DNA of 64,000 nt. It comes from Paenibacillus melissococcoides. Lineage in GTDB: Bacteria > Bacillota > Bacilli > Paenibacillales > Paenibacillaceae. This document shows, one piece after another, positions 9,554-18,139 of the stretch. Positions within the stretch are counted from its first letter, which is position 1. Each line of letters starts with the position of its first letter. Position numbers and translations under genes: made by a program. Where the stretch lies: positions 62,001-126,000 of the forward strand of contig CALYLO010000013.1 of the NCBI GenBank assembly GCA_944800085.1, read 5' to 3'. The notes under the pieces are model-generated. The model was not told the DNA's origin and did not search any database. It saw only the letters and a list, made by a program, of their open reading frames with translations.

Positions 9554-9586
9554 ACGGGCGGCATAGAAGTGAGCCGCCCGTTATTC
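9554..9586 (+). terminator. Hairpin between secA and prfB
   Basis: A perfect 9-bp stem ACGGGCGGC/GCCGCCCGT with a 10-base loop is followed by TTATTC. The U-tract is poor, so it may be a weak terminator or attenuator rather than a full stop. prfB begins 60 bases further on. Confidence 0.6.
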
Positions 9587-9644
9587 GGATCGGAGGGAAT
9601 GGAATGACTTCCCTTCCCATACAATATGGTCGAGGTGACAGCAG

Positions 9645-10761
9645 ATGATTGATGCAAGTGTACGCCATCAATTGCGGGATATCGCAGCCAAATTGACCAA
9701 CCTTAGGGGGTCTCTTTGACTTCGATCTGAAGCAAGAGATGATAGCGAACTACGAAGAGAAGATGTCGGCGCCGGACTTCTGGGACGATAACGAGCGGGC
9801 GCAAGGCCTTATTAGCGAGCTGAACGCCATCAAGGGCATCGTCGAGGAGTATAGCAAGCTGCAGCAGGACTATGAGGACACGCAGATGATGCTGGAGCTC
9901 GCAGAAGAGGAAAATGAGGAAGGCCTCGCCCAGGAGCTGGGAGAGAGCGTGAAGCAGCTGTATGGGCGGGTCGAGCAGTTCGAGCTTCAACTGCTGCTCA
10001 GCGAGCCGTACGACAAGATGAACGCCATCCTGGAGCTTCATCCGGGCGCCGGCGGCACGGAGTCCCAGGATTGGGGCCAGATGCTGCTGCGCATGTATAC
10101 GCGCTGGGCGGAGCAGCGGGGCTTCAAGGTCGAGGTGCTGGACTACCTTCCGGGGGACGAAGCCGGGATCAAGAGCGTGACGCTGCTGATCAAGGGATAT
10201 AACGCGTACGGCTACTTGAAGGCGGAGAAAGGCGTTCACCGGCTGGTGCGCATCTCTCCATTCGATTACTCGGGCAGACGCCACACGTCCTTCGTGTCCT
10301 GCGATGTCGTTCCCGAGATTACGGATGATGTCGACATCGAGGTACGGAATGAAGAGTTGAAGATTGACACGTACCGGGCCAGCGGCGCCGGCGGCCAGCA
10401 TATCAATACGACGGATTCGGCCGTGCGGATTACGCATATTCCGACCGGCATCGTCGTGACATGCCAGACGGAGCGCTCCCAGATCAAAAACCGCGAACGG
10501 GCGATGACCCTCCTGCGATCCAAATTGTACGAACGCAAGATCGAAGAGCAGCAGAAGCAGCTTGCCGAAATCCGCGGGGATCAGATGGATATCGCGTGGG
10601 GCAGCCAGATTCGTTCGTACGTGTTTCACCCGTACAGCATGGTCAAGGACCATCGCACCCAGGTGGAGACGGGCAACGTCGGCGCCGTCATGGACGGCGA
10701 CATCGACGAATTCATCGAAGCGTATTTGCGCACATTGATCCAACCCGCTTCCGAATCTTAA
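9645..10761 (+). CDS. prfB: Peptide chain release factor 2, programmed +1 frameshift
   Basis: RF2 terminates translation at UGA and UAA. The gene is read in two frames. Codons 1-24 run from ATG 9645 to CTT 9714-9716, followed by an in-frame TGA at 9717-9719. The ribosome must slip +1 (skipping T9717) to continue at GAC 9718. The slip site CTT TGA C with the internal Shine-Dalgarno AGGGGG just before it (9703-9710) is the classic autoregulatory arrangement. The product is about 371 residues. It contains the anticodon-like SPF tripeptide in RISPFDYSGRR and the catalytic GGQ in SGAGGQHINTT. Annotating only the second frame, for example from ATG 9739, would truncate the protein. Confidence 0.96.
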
Positions 10762-10824
10762 TCGAGGTTGTTCCGTTCGAAAAGCCAGGCTTTTGGAACG
10801 TACTCTAATATAGACCGACTCGCC

Positions 10825-10861
10825 ACCTGCGCCGATGTTCACATCGGGGCAGGTTTTTTTC
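10825..10861 (+). terminator. Terminator of prfB
   Basis: ACCTGC and GCAGGT flank an inner CCGATGT/ACATCGG stem, and seven T residues follow. Confidence 0.93.
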
Positions 10862-10972
10862 TGCACGGCAACGCTTCACTTTACTAGAGTGGGGGCCTGT
10901 AATGGAAGCAATACTATGATGGACGATGTCCATGATTTGCAATTATGGTAAACAAGGAGAGACGCAATCGTT

Positions 10973-11911
10973 ATGCCAACTCAATCTCATTCCCAATCTC
11001 AAGCGCAAGCCTCCTCGGGATCTTCCCGCAAGCCGCGGCGCCGCGAACCCCGGCTGCCCTATCATCATCCGCTCCGGATCGTGCTTGACTACGGCTGGAT
11101 CTTGCTTGGCGCATTCATTATGGCGCTGACGTTCAACAGTCTGATGCTGCCGAACCGCATCGCCTCCGGCGGCATCTCCGGTCTGTCCATTCTGCTGGAA
11201 AAGCAGTTCGGCTGGAACCCGGCCTACACCCAGTATTCTTTCAATATACCGTTATTCATTATCGGCGTTCTGCTGCTCGGCAAGCAGTTCGGGGTACGGA
11301 CATTCGTCGGTTCGCTGGCGCTGCCGACCTTTATCTTTCTGACGAGCCACATCGAGCCGGCGACGGATAATGCCCTGCTGGCGTCCATATTCGGCGGCAT
11401 CGGCATCGGCCTGGGCCTCGGCATTGTCTTCCGCGGGCGCGGCTCGACGGGGGGCAACGCCATCTCGGCGCAGCTCCTGCACCGGTACGGACGCATCAGT
11501 CTCTCGCTATCCGTCGCGATCTGCGACGGCATCATCATCGCGCTGGCCGGCTTCATGCTCTCGTTCGAGAGCGCCATGTATGCGCTGATCGCATTGTTCA
11601 TTACAAGTAAGACGATTGACATCGTCCAGGTTGGCCTCGGCTCGACGAAGGTCGCCTTCATCATCAGCGAGGAGGCCGAGCGCATGTCGGAGGTTATCCT
11701 CCATGATCTCGATCGCGGCTTGACGAAGCTGCGCGGGGAAGGCGGCTTCACGGGGGAAGGAAGAACCGTATTGATGGTCGTCGTCGGCCAGACGGAGATT
11801 ATCAGGCTGAAGGAGCTGGTCCGCTCCGTCGATCGCCAAGCCTTCGTCATTATTAGCGACACGAATGAAGTGCTGGGAGAAGGGTTCAAGCTGTCTCCCG
11901 AACGGCCGTAA
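10973..11911 (+). CDS. YitT family membrane protein (DUF2179)
   Basis: A 312-residue membrane protein. Residues 1-30 are basic and Ser/Gln-rich. Residues about 35-205 contain five or six hydrophobic helices of the YitT_membrane domain (NSLMLPNRIASGGISGLS is the conserved start). The last 85 residues form a soluble DUF2179 domain ending near VISDTNEVLGEGF. Bacilli carry several paralogues, and their transported substrate, if any, is not established. The gene stands alone between two strong terminators. The ATG has AAGGAGAG upstream. Confidence 0.9.
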   Translation: MPTQSHSQSQAQASSGSSRKPRRREPRLPYHHPLRIVLDYGWILLGAFIMALTFNSLMLPNRIASGGISGLSILLEKQFGWNPAYTQYSFNIPLFIIGVLLLGKQFGVRTFVGSLALPTFIFLTSHIEPATDNALLASIFGGIGIGLGLGIVFRGRGSTGGNAISAQLLHRYGRISLSLSVAICDGIIIALAGFMLSFESAMYALIALFITSKTIDIVQVGLGSTKVAFIISEEAERMSEVILHDLDRGLTKLRGEGGFTGEGRTVLMVVVGQTEIIRLKELVRSVDRQAFVIISDTNEVLGEGFKLSPERP

Positions 11912-11947
11912 GCAGAGCAACAGCCACAAAATATTCCTCCACAGATG

Positions 11948-11985
11948 GAGTCTGGACATTTCCCTGAATTGTTCAGACTCTTTTC
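11948..11985 (+). terminator. Terminator of the YitT gene
   Basis: GAGTCTG/CAGACTC stem with a 19-base loop, then TTTTCC. Confidence 0.75.
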
Positions 11986-12007
11986 CTTAATATTAATGTA
12001 AACTTTC

Positions 12008-12037
12008 TTGACTTGGGCAGTCAGCCAATGATACGAT
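12008..12037 (+). promoter_or_regulatory. SigA-type promoter upstream of khtT region
   Basis: TTGACT, an 18-base spacer and TACGAT. This is the best promoter in the 304-base gap 11912-12215. The gap otherwise shows only AT-rich sequence and the terminator above. Confidence 0.5.
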
Positions 12038-12215
12038 TATTACAGAATTGTTACCTACATAAAAACGGGAAGATACTCTTTTTACATAAGGAGACGACTC
12101 CCCCAAGCGATTCCATCATAATATATACGATGGATAGAGATGATAAGATTCATCTGCCAGAACCACGGCATGAACTAACCGGCCGATAGATGACTGAGTT
12201 ATGGGAGGTGCATAA

Positions 12216-12725
12216 ATGGCAGTGACGAACAATCGAATCCGCGGGAATCCGTGCGCGCTTCTCATCGTGGTGCTTATACTCATCACCTCGATAATCATGC
12301 CGATGCATGTCGATTTTCATCCGGTTACGGAAGAGTCGCCGAAGCAAATGGCTGAACCGTATACGTATACCATTGTTAGCACGAGGCCGAACGTCATGGT
12401 GAAGTTCGTCGGCCCGCCCCCGATTATTACGACCCCCTCAATTCTGAAATGGAGCATTCCATCTGAAAGTAGACCTCATAGTTTTCATTTTTTGGCATTT
12501 ATTGCGATTGCGCTCAAATGTTTATTTCTGATGCCCGTAAAATTCACCTCGGCATTCGTGGACAAAGCCATGCGCACAGCTGGCAAAGCCGGGAGCAAAA
12601 AGCTGAATCATTACGATAGTGGAGGGAATCACATTGAATATCAGGCAATCGGATTTACCGGGAATTGGTCGGAAGTACTCTATGGAGACAGCGAGCGGAG
12701 ACAAGCTGGTTATTATTATTCATGA
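12216..12725 (+). CDS. Hypothetical protein upstream of khtT
   Basis: An ORF of 169 codons that I do not recognise. Support for translation is a good ribosome binding site (GGGAGGTG, 8 bases before the ATG) and an N-terminal hydrophobic helix (CALLIVVLILITSIIM). Against it, the 3' end overlaps the first 92 bases of khtT in another frame, and the C-terminal half has no domain-like pattern. In B. subtilis the kht operon begins with khtS, which is in the same relative position, but I see no sequence basis to call this ORF KhtS. The real product may be a shorter peptide, or the frame may be a degraded gene. Confidence 0.35.
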   Translation: MAVTNNRIRGNPCALLIVVLILITSIIMPMHVDFHPVTEESPKQMAEPYTYTIVSTRPNVMVKFVGPPPIITTPSILKWSIPSESRPHSFHFLAFIAIALKCLFLMPVKFTSAFVDKAMRTAGKAGSKKLNHYDSGGNHIEYQAIGFTGNWSEVLYGDSERRQAGYYYS

Positions 12726-13134
12726 CGACGGCCGCCGGGAAATGTACCATTTCGACGAGGAAGATCCCGAGCTTATTCTGTCGACGGTAACGTTGGAGGA
12801 TGAGGAGGCCCGCATGATCGCCGGCATCATCGGCGGATTGAATTATCAGCCGAAAGCATTGGAAACGGTAGAGATGGCACTGAACGACCTTGTCATTGAA
12901 TGGTACAAACTGGATTCGCATGCAAAATGCATCGGCAAACGCATCGGGGAATTGAAGATTCGCGAGCGGACGGGCGCGACCATCATCGCCGTAGTCGAGA
13001 AAAATCAATCGAAGCACATTAATCCGGGACCGGATTATCAATTTGCACCGAATACGACGCTGGTAGTCACCGGGGAAAGGCAGCATCTGAAAGCGCTGAA
13101 AGCATTTTTGTCTACTGGATGCGATGAGAGTTGA
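12634..13134 (+). CDS. khtT: K+/H+ antiporter regulatory subunit KhtT
   Basis: A cytosolic regulator of the KhtU K+/H+ antiporter (166 residues). The N-terminus MNIRQSDLPGIGRKYSMETASGDK and the following IIIHDDGRREMYHF match the KhtT family closely. The C-terminal half (about 75-160) is a TrkA-C/RCK-C domain, which in B. subtilis KhtT binds c-di-AMP and controls antiport. TTG 12634 is chosen because GGAGGG lies 9 bases upstream and gives the family N-terminus. The upstream GTG at 12619 would place the binding site inside the coding region. It is followed by khtU, which is frameshifted here. Confidence 0.9.
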   Translation: MNIRQSDLPGIGRKYSMETASGDKLVIIIHDDGRREMYHFDEEDPELILSTVTLEDEEARMIAGIIGGLNYQPKALETVEMALNDLVIEWYKLDSHAKCIGKRIGELKIRERTGATIIAVVEKNQSKHINPGPDYQFAPNTTLVVTGERQHLKALKAFLSTGCDES

Positions 13135-13198
13135 TGAGGGGAGGCGGCGCTAAGCCGCATCTATATATGCTGCTATCCCTATGTACAAAGGGGGATAT

Positions 13199-14408
13199 AT
13201 GGATACATTAATTTTTGAAATTGGACTGGCGATAGCCTTAATTACGATCGTAGGACTCGTGTCGAACAAGCTCCGGTTTTCGGTCATCCCGTTCTATATT
13301 TTGATTGGGATGGCCGTCGGACCGCATGCTCCCCATTTCGGAGTCATCGACCTGCGGTTCATTGAGAGCGGAGTATTTATTGATTTCATGGGACGCATTG
13401 GCGTGCTGTTCCTGTTATTCTATCTCGGGTTGGAGTTTTCCGTCAGCCGGCTGTTGAAGTCGGGCAAATCGATTGTCGTCGGCGGGTTATGCTACATCGG
13501 GATTAATTTCGTCTCGGGTCTGCTGCTCGGATGGCTGATGGGCTTCCCGCTCAAAGAGACGATGGTTATTTGCGGCATCATGACGAGCTCTTCCACCGCC
13601 ATCGTGGCGAAGGTGCTCGTCGATCTGAAGCGGACGGCCAACCCCGAGACCGAAATTATTATGGGCATGATTATGTTCGATGATTTATTCATCGCCGTGC
13701 ATATTTCGATTTTGTCCGGGCTGGTGCTGAGCGGAGACAGCTCATTCTGGAGCGTGCTCCTGACTTCACTGTCGGCTTTGATCTTCATTCTGCTCTTCCT
13801 GTTCATCGGACGGAGGTTCATTCCTTTTATCGACAAAGGCCTGAATATCAAGTCGGCTGAGCTGTTCCTGCTCGTCATCATCTCGGCGCTGTTCCTGACG
13901 GCAGGCTTCTCGGAGACCTTCCATGTCGCGGAGGCCATCGGGGCCTTGATGGTCGGCATGGTACTGGCGGAATCGAGCCATGTAAAGCGGATTGAACATT
14001 ATATTTTGCCGTTCCGCGATCTGTTCGGCGCGATCTTCTTCTTCAGCTTCGGCTTGACGATTGACCCGACCTCGCTGTTCGGAGCGGTATGGGTAGCTTC
14101 TGCTTACGATTATCGGAAATATGCTGCCCGGCTATATCGCGGGACGCGTGGCCGGCATTTCCGGGCGTGCCTCGATGAACATCGGCTTTACGCTTGTGTC
14201 CAGGGGCGAATTCTCAATCATTATGGCCAATATCGGGAAAATGGGCGGACTGCTGCCCGTCGTTCAGTCGTTCGCCGTACTGTATGTGCTCATATTGGCT
14301 GTCTTGGGCCCGTTACTGACCAAGGAGTCAGAGCGAATATACGGATTGTTCGGCAAGCCGCGGCAGCGGCAGAAGCCCAAGCCGAAGCAGCAGCATAAGG
14401 AAATGTAA
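13199..14408 (+). pseudogene. khtU: khtU, K+/H+ antiporter, broken by a frameshift
   Basis: A CPA2-family cation/H+ exchanger (Na_H_Exchanger domain) that should be about 402 residues. The first 300 codons from ATG 13199 (GGGGGA ribosome binding site) encode typical transmembrane helices and IMTSSSTAIVAKVLVDL. At about 14096-14101 the homologous reading frame shifts by +1. The original frame runs on as a hydrophilic Arg-rich tail (ASAYDYRKYAARLYRG) to 14398. The true C-terminus, with GNMLPGYIAGRVAGISGR and SRGEFSIIMANIG, continues in the next frame to 14408. An extra T around 14099 (or loss of two bases) explains it. It is either a genuine loss of the antiporter or a sequencing error. Confidence 0.85.
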
Positions 14409-14462
14409 CGCGTGCTCCGCATAGATCAGCTCTGGTTGCGGAAGCGTTTATAGACTCGTAAG

Positions 14463-14512
14463 AAAAAGGCATGATGAGGAGAAGCTTGCAGCTTCCCTCC
14501 CCATGCCTTTTT
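14463..14512. terminator. Strong bidirectional terminator after khtU
   Basis: AAAAAGGCATG...CATGCCTTTTT forms an outer stem with an inner GAGG-AAGCT/AGCTT-CCTC stem. A-tract and T-tract on the two sides allow function in both directions. Confidence 0.92.
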
Positions 14513-14552
14513 CCATTAGGGAAGGGAAAAGAAAAGGAAATTGGAAAAGTGG

Positions 14553-14587
14553 TTGTATTTATATAAACTCGGATGTATAATGATACA
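14553..14587 (+). promoter_or_regulatory. Promoter of the arginine operon with a putative ArgR/AhrC operator
   Basis: TTGTAT (14553-14558), a 17-base spacer and TATAAT (14576-14581) form a good SigA promoter. The -10 lies inside the palindrome TGTATAATGATACA (14574-14587), and the neighbourhood is AT-rich like an ARG box. Binding of the arginine repressor here would block RNA polymerase. The operator call is inference. Confidence 0.6.
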
Positions 14588-14646
14588 TAAATTATTGCGC
14601 CGGAACGTTTTTCTACTGAATGGCAAAGAAATGGAGAGAGCGAGAA

Positions 14647-15708
14647 ATGGGGAAGGAACAGGCATTGAAGGTAGCGATTGTCGGCTCGACGGGCTATGGC
14701 GGCGTGGAACTGATTCGTCTCCTGCTGAATCACCCGCATGTAGACATTGCGTCTGTCATCTCGGCATCGAGCGCCGGGACGCCGATAGCGGCAGGATTTC
14801 CTCATCTGCTTGAGATCGTGACCGACACGCTCGACGGGGTCGATCCGGATCTGATTAAGAGCAAGGCCGATGTCGTTTTCACGGCGACGCCTTCGGGCGT
14901 CAGCGCCAAGCTCGTGCCGCAGCTGCTGGAGGCGGGCCTCAAGGTGATCGACTTATCCGGGGATTTCCGGTTGAAGGACGGGACGGAATATACGAAATGG
15001 TATAAACATGAGGCGCCGCCCGCCGAGATGCTGGAGGAAGCGGTGTACGGCCTGTGCGAATGGAGCGGCCGCGCGGAGCAGGTGAAGGGACGAAGGCTGA
15101 TCTCCAATCCGGGCTGTTATACGACGGCCGCGCTGCTTGGTCTTGCGCCTGCGGTCCAGGCGGGCTGGATCGATCCAGGGACGATCATTATCGACGCCAA
15201 GTCCGGCGTGTCCGGAGCGGGCCGGGGCGTAAGCCTGAATGTTCATTACGCGGAGATGAATGAGAACTTCAGGGCTTACAAGGTCAACAAGCACCAGCAT
15301 ATTCCGGAGATCGAGCAGCTGCTGGGCGAGGCGGCGGGAGCGCCGGTAACCGTGACCTTTACGACCCATCTGACGCCGATGACGCGCGGCATTCTGTGCA
15401 CGATGTACAGCGCGCTGACCGGGGGTTATACGGAGCAGGACTTCATTCGGCTCTATATGGAGAGCTACGCGGGGCGGCGCTTCGTCCGCATACGTCCGCA
15501 AGGAGAGCTTCCGGCGACGAAGGAAGTGTTCGGCTCGAACTATTGCGATATCGGCTTCGCGGTCGATGCGCGGACGAAGCGGGTGACGGTCATTTCCGTC
15601 CTCGATAACGTCGTCAAGGGAGCGGCCGGGCAGGCCATCCAGAATTTGAATCTGATGATGGGCTGGGAGGAGAGTTGCGGACTGCAGCTCGCTCCGGTCT
15701 ACCCCTAA
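14647..15708 (+). CDS. argC: N-acetyl-gamma-glutamyl-phosphate reductase
   Basis: Third step of arginine synthesis: NADPH-dependent reduction of N-acetylglutamyl phosphate to the semialdehyde (353 residues). The N-terminal Rossmann motif KVAIVGSTGYGGVEL and the catalytic Cys157 in SNPGCYTTAALLGL are present, and the dimerisation domain is of normal length. An in-frame ATG at 14620 lacks a ribosome binding site. ATG 14647 has GGAGAG 7 bases upstream and gives the family N-terminus. It is the first gene of argC-argJ-argB. Confidence 0.95.
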   Translation: MGKEQALKVAIVGSTGYGGVELIRLLLNHPHVDIASVISASSAGTPIAAGFPHLLEIVTDTLDGVDPDLIKSKADVVFTATPSGVSAKLVPQLLEAGLKVIDLSGDFRLKDGTEYTKWYKHEAPPAEMLEEAVYGLCEWSGRAEQVKGRRLISNPGCYTTAALLGLAPAVQAGWIDPGTIIIDAKSGVSGAGRGVSLNVHYAEMNENFRAYKVNKHQHIPEIEQLLGEAAGAPVTVTFTTHLTPMTRGILCTMYSALTGGYTEQDFIRLYMESYAGRRFVRIRPQGELPATKEVFGSNYCDIGFAVDARTKRVTVISVLDNVVKGAAGQAIQNLNLMMGWEESCGLQLAPVYP

Positions 15709-15747
15709 TCGCAGGTTACCATTTCAGAAGAAGAAGGTCGATCCCTT

Positions 15748-17001
15748 ATGAAAAATAGAGAAAACTTGCTTATCGCCACAGAGGCGCCCTATAAGGTATT
15801 TCCCGGTTCGGTCACGACGCCGCTTGGCTTCCGGGCGGGAGGTCTGCATTGCGGATTGAAAAAAACCGATCGCAATGATCTCGGCGCCATCGTATGCGAC
15901 GTGGCAGCGACGGCGGCGGCGGTCTACACGACGAACGCCTTCCAGGCGGCCCCGCTGGGCGTAACGCGCGCCAGTCTGGCGGAAGACGGCACGCTGCGCG
16001 CCGTGATCGTCAACAGCGGCAACGCCAACGCCTGCACCGGCAAGCAGGGCGAGGCGGACGCGTACCGCATTCGCCGCGGCTTCGCCGAGCAGTTGGGCGT
16101 CGCGCCGCATGAGGTGGCGGTCGCTTCGACCGGGGTCATCGGCGAGCCGCTGAAGATGGATTGCGTCGAACGGGGCATGGCGGCTTTGCCTGCCCGGCTC
16201 ACGGCGGAGGCGGATGGCGCCGGGCAATTCGCGCAGGCGATTCTGACGACGGACCTCGTCAAGAAGGAAGCCTGCGCGGCGGTAACCGTGAACGGCAAGA
16301 CGGTTACCGTCGCAGGCGCGGCCAAAGGCTCCGGCATGATACATCCGAACATGGCGACGATGCTCGGCTTCGTCACGACCGACGCGGCGGTTGAGCGCTC
16401 CGCGCTGGAACGGCTGCTGCGGCAGACGACCGATGTGACGTTCAATATGATTACGGTGGACGGCGACACGAGCACGAACGATATGCTGCTTGCGATGGCC
16501 AGCGGCCTGGCGGGCAATGAACCGCTGCACGAAGGCCATCCGGACTGGGCGGCGTTCGCCGCCGCCTTCCGCTATATCTGTTGCCAGCTGGCGCAGGCGA
16601 TTGCCCGCGACGGCGAAGGGGCGACGAAGCTCATCGAGGTGAACGTTACGGGCGCGGCGACCGAGGACGCGGCCCGGGCGATTGCGAAATCGATTATCGG
16701 CTCCAGCCTCGTCAAGTCCGCCGCTTTCGGGGCGGATGCGAACTGGGGGCGGATTATCGCGGCGGTCGGCTGCTCGGATCAGCCGGTGAACGTCGACACC
16801 GTCGATATTCATATCGGGCCGATCGAGGTGCTGAAGCAATCGACGCCGGTGCCGTTCGATGAAGAGGCGGCGCTGGACTATTTGAAGGGCGACACGGTGC
16901 ATATCCAGGTCGACCTGCATATGGGCAGCGGCGAAGCGACGGCATGGGGCTGCGACCTGACCTATGATTATGTCCGCATTAATGCGGCTTACCGGACGTA
17001 G
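15748..17001 (+). CDS. argJ: Bifunctional ornithine/glutamate N-acetyltransferase
   Basis: ArgJ recycles the acetyl group from N-acetylornithine to glutamate and, in bifunctional forms, also makes N-acetylglutamate from acetyl-CoA (417 residues). The precursor cleaves itself at the conserved GSGMIHPNMATML. Thr204 becomes the N-terminal nucleophile of the beta chain. The motifs NSGNANACTG and DGDTSTNDM are intact. It follows argC by 39 bases with an AGAAGAAGG binding site. No separate argA is seen, which fits a cyclic acetyl pathway. Confidence 0.95.
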   Translation: MKNRENLLIATEAPYKVFPGSVTTPLGFRAGGLHCGLKKTDRNDLGAIVCDVAATAAAVYTTNAFQAAPLGVTRASLAEDGTLRAVIVNSGNANACTGKQGEADAYRIRRGFAEQLGVAPHEVAVASTGVIGEPLKMDCVERGMAALPARLTAEADGAGQFAQAILTTDLVKKEACAAVTVNGKTVTVAGAAKGSGMIHPNMATMLGFVTTDAAVERSALERLLRQTTDVTFNMITVDGDTSTNDMLLAMASGLAGNEPLHEGHPDWAAFAAAFRYICCQLAQAIARDGEGATKLIEVNVTGAATEDAARAIAKSIIGSSLVKSAAFGADANWGRIIAAVGCSDQPVNVDTVDIHIGPIEVLKQSTPVPFDEEAALDYLKGDTVHIQVDLHMGSGEATAWGCDLTYDYVRINAAYRT

Positions 17002-17128
17002 ATAGCCGGTGAATATTTGAGTGGATTAATCATTTATCCAGCTAAGAAAGTAGACGTTAATAAAGTTAATAAATAGGGGTAATGGGCTGAAAGTGAGATG
17101 AGCTTCCCGTTGGAGAGGGGGATGGATC

Positions 17129-17998
17129 TTGCACACGTTGTCTCAGGAGCAGGGAACCGAGATGAAGCGCTCCGTGCGGACGGAACGGTTCGTTATGAAA
17201 TGCGGAGGCAGCACCCTGGCGGCGCTGCCCGATACATTCTATCAGCAGCTGGCGCAGCTGCAGGCGAAAGGCATGATGCCGGTCATCGTGCACGGCGGCG
17301 GTCCGGCAATCTCGGCGATGCTCGACAAGCTCGGCATCGAGAGCGAGTTCGTAGGCGGACTGCGCAAGACGGACGAGGCGGTGCTGGACGTCGTGGAGAT
17401 GGTGCTGGCCGGACAGATCAACAAGCAGATTGTCCGGCGCTTGACCGGGACGGGCGCGCGTGCGGTCGGCCTGTCGGGCACGGATGGCGGGCTTATCCAG
17501 GCCCGGCCGGTCTCCAACCGGGCGGAAGTCGGCTACGTCGGCGACGTGACCCGGGTGAATGCCGAACTCGTAGAGGCGCTGATCAGCCGGCAGTATATGC
17601 CCGTCATCGCGCCGCTCGGACTCGATGGCGGCGGACAGCGCTACAACATTAACGCGGACACGGCGGCCGGCGCGATCGCCGCGCATCTCGGCGTGGAACG
17701 GCTCATCGTCATTACCGATGTGCCGGGAATTATGAAGATGAACGACGGCGTCCGCACCGTTCTCCCCGTCGTGACGACAGAGGCGATCGAGGCGATGATC
17801 GCGAGCGGGGAGATTTACGGCGGGATGATTCCGAAGGTGCGCGCCGCGATGCAGTGCATGGCGGGCGGCGTGAAGGAAGTCGTCATCGCGGACGGAGCGG
17901 AGCCCGGAATATTGCGCCGCCTGATGAGCGGCGAGACGATCGGCACGCGAATCGTGCAGGAAGAGGATAAGTCCAGCGGTATGATGTCAAGTCCCTGA
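17129..17998 (+). CDS. argB: Acetylglutamate kinase
   Basis: Phosphorylates N-acetylglutamate, the second and usually feedback-regulated step of arginine synthesis (289 residues from TTG 17129). Motifs of the amino-acid kinase fold are the phosphate-binding KCGGSTL, HGGGPAI and GLSGTDGGLI. TTG 17129 has GGAGAGGGG 8 bases upstream. ATG 17162 (beginning MKRSVRTERF) is a possible shorter start with a weaker site. The gene would normally be followed by argD, but here an IS110-family element intervenes 141 bases downstream, so the operon is split. Confidence 0.94.
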   Translation: MHTLSQEQGTEMKRSVRTERFVMKCGGSTLAALPDTFYQQLAQLQAKGMMPVIVHGGGPAISAMLDKLGIESEFVGGLRKTDEAVLDVVEMVLAGQINKQIVRRLTGTGARAVGLSGTDGGLIQARPVSNRAEVGYVGDVTRVNAELVEALISRQYMPVIAPLGLDGGGQRYNINADTAAGAIAAHLGVERLIVITDVPGIMKMNDGVRTVLPVVTTEAIEAMIASGEIYGGMIPKVRAAMQCMAGGVKEVVIADGAEPGILRRLMSGETIGTRIVQEEDKSSGMMSSP

Positions 17999-18139
17999 TT
18001 GATGAGAATTGGAAAATTTCCTTGGCGTGCAGCAGGATCAATCCCAAAAAAGGCATCACCAAACTAGACCCAGTCGAAAATTAAGTAAAATACCATAATT
18101 TAACTGGGAATTAGAGAAGAAAATTCATGAGCCAAGGCA

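Noticed and set aside
9532..9567. 11-codon leader ORF (ATG to TAG) between secA and prfB
   Set aside because: The AGGAGG is about 12 bases from the ATG, and the peptide has no regulatory codon pattern. It is not strong enough to annotate.
7051..9657. 868-codon ORF antisense to secA
   Set aside because: It mirrors the secA codons on the opposite strand, has no domain pattern and lacks a ribosome binding site. It is a shadow of a GC-rich gene.
14121..14408. Separate 95-codon gene after khtU
   Set aside because: It is the C-terminal part of khtU in the shifted frame, not an independent gene.
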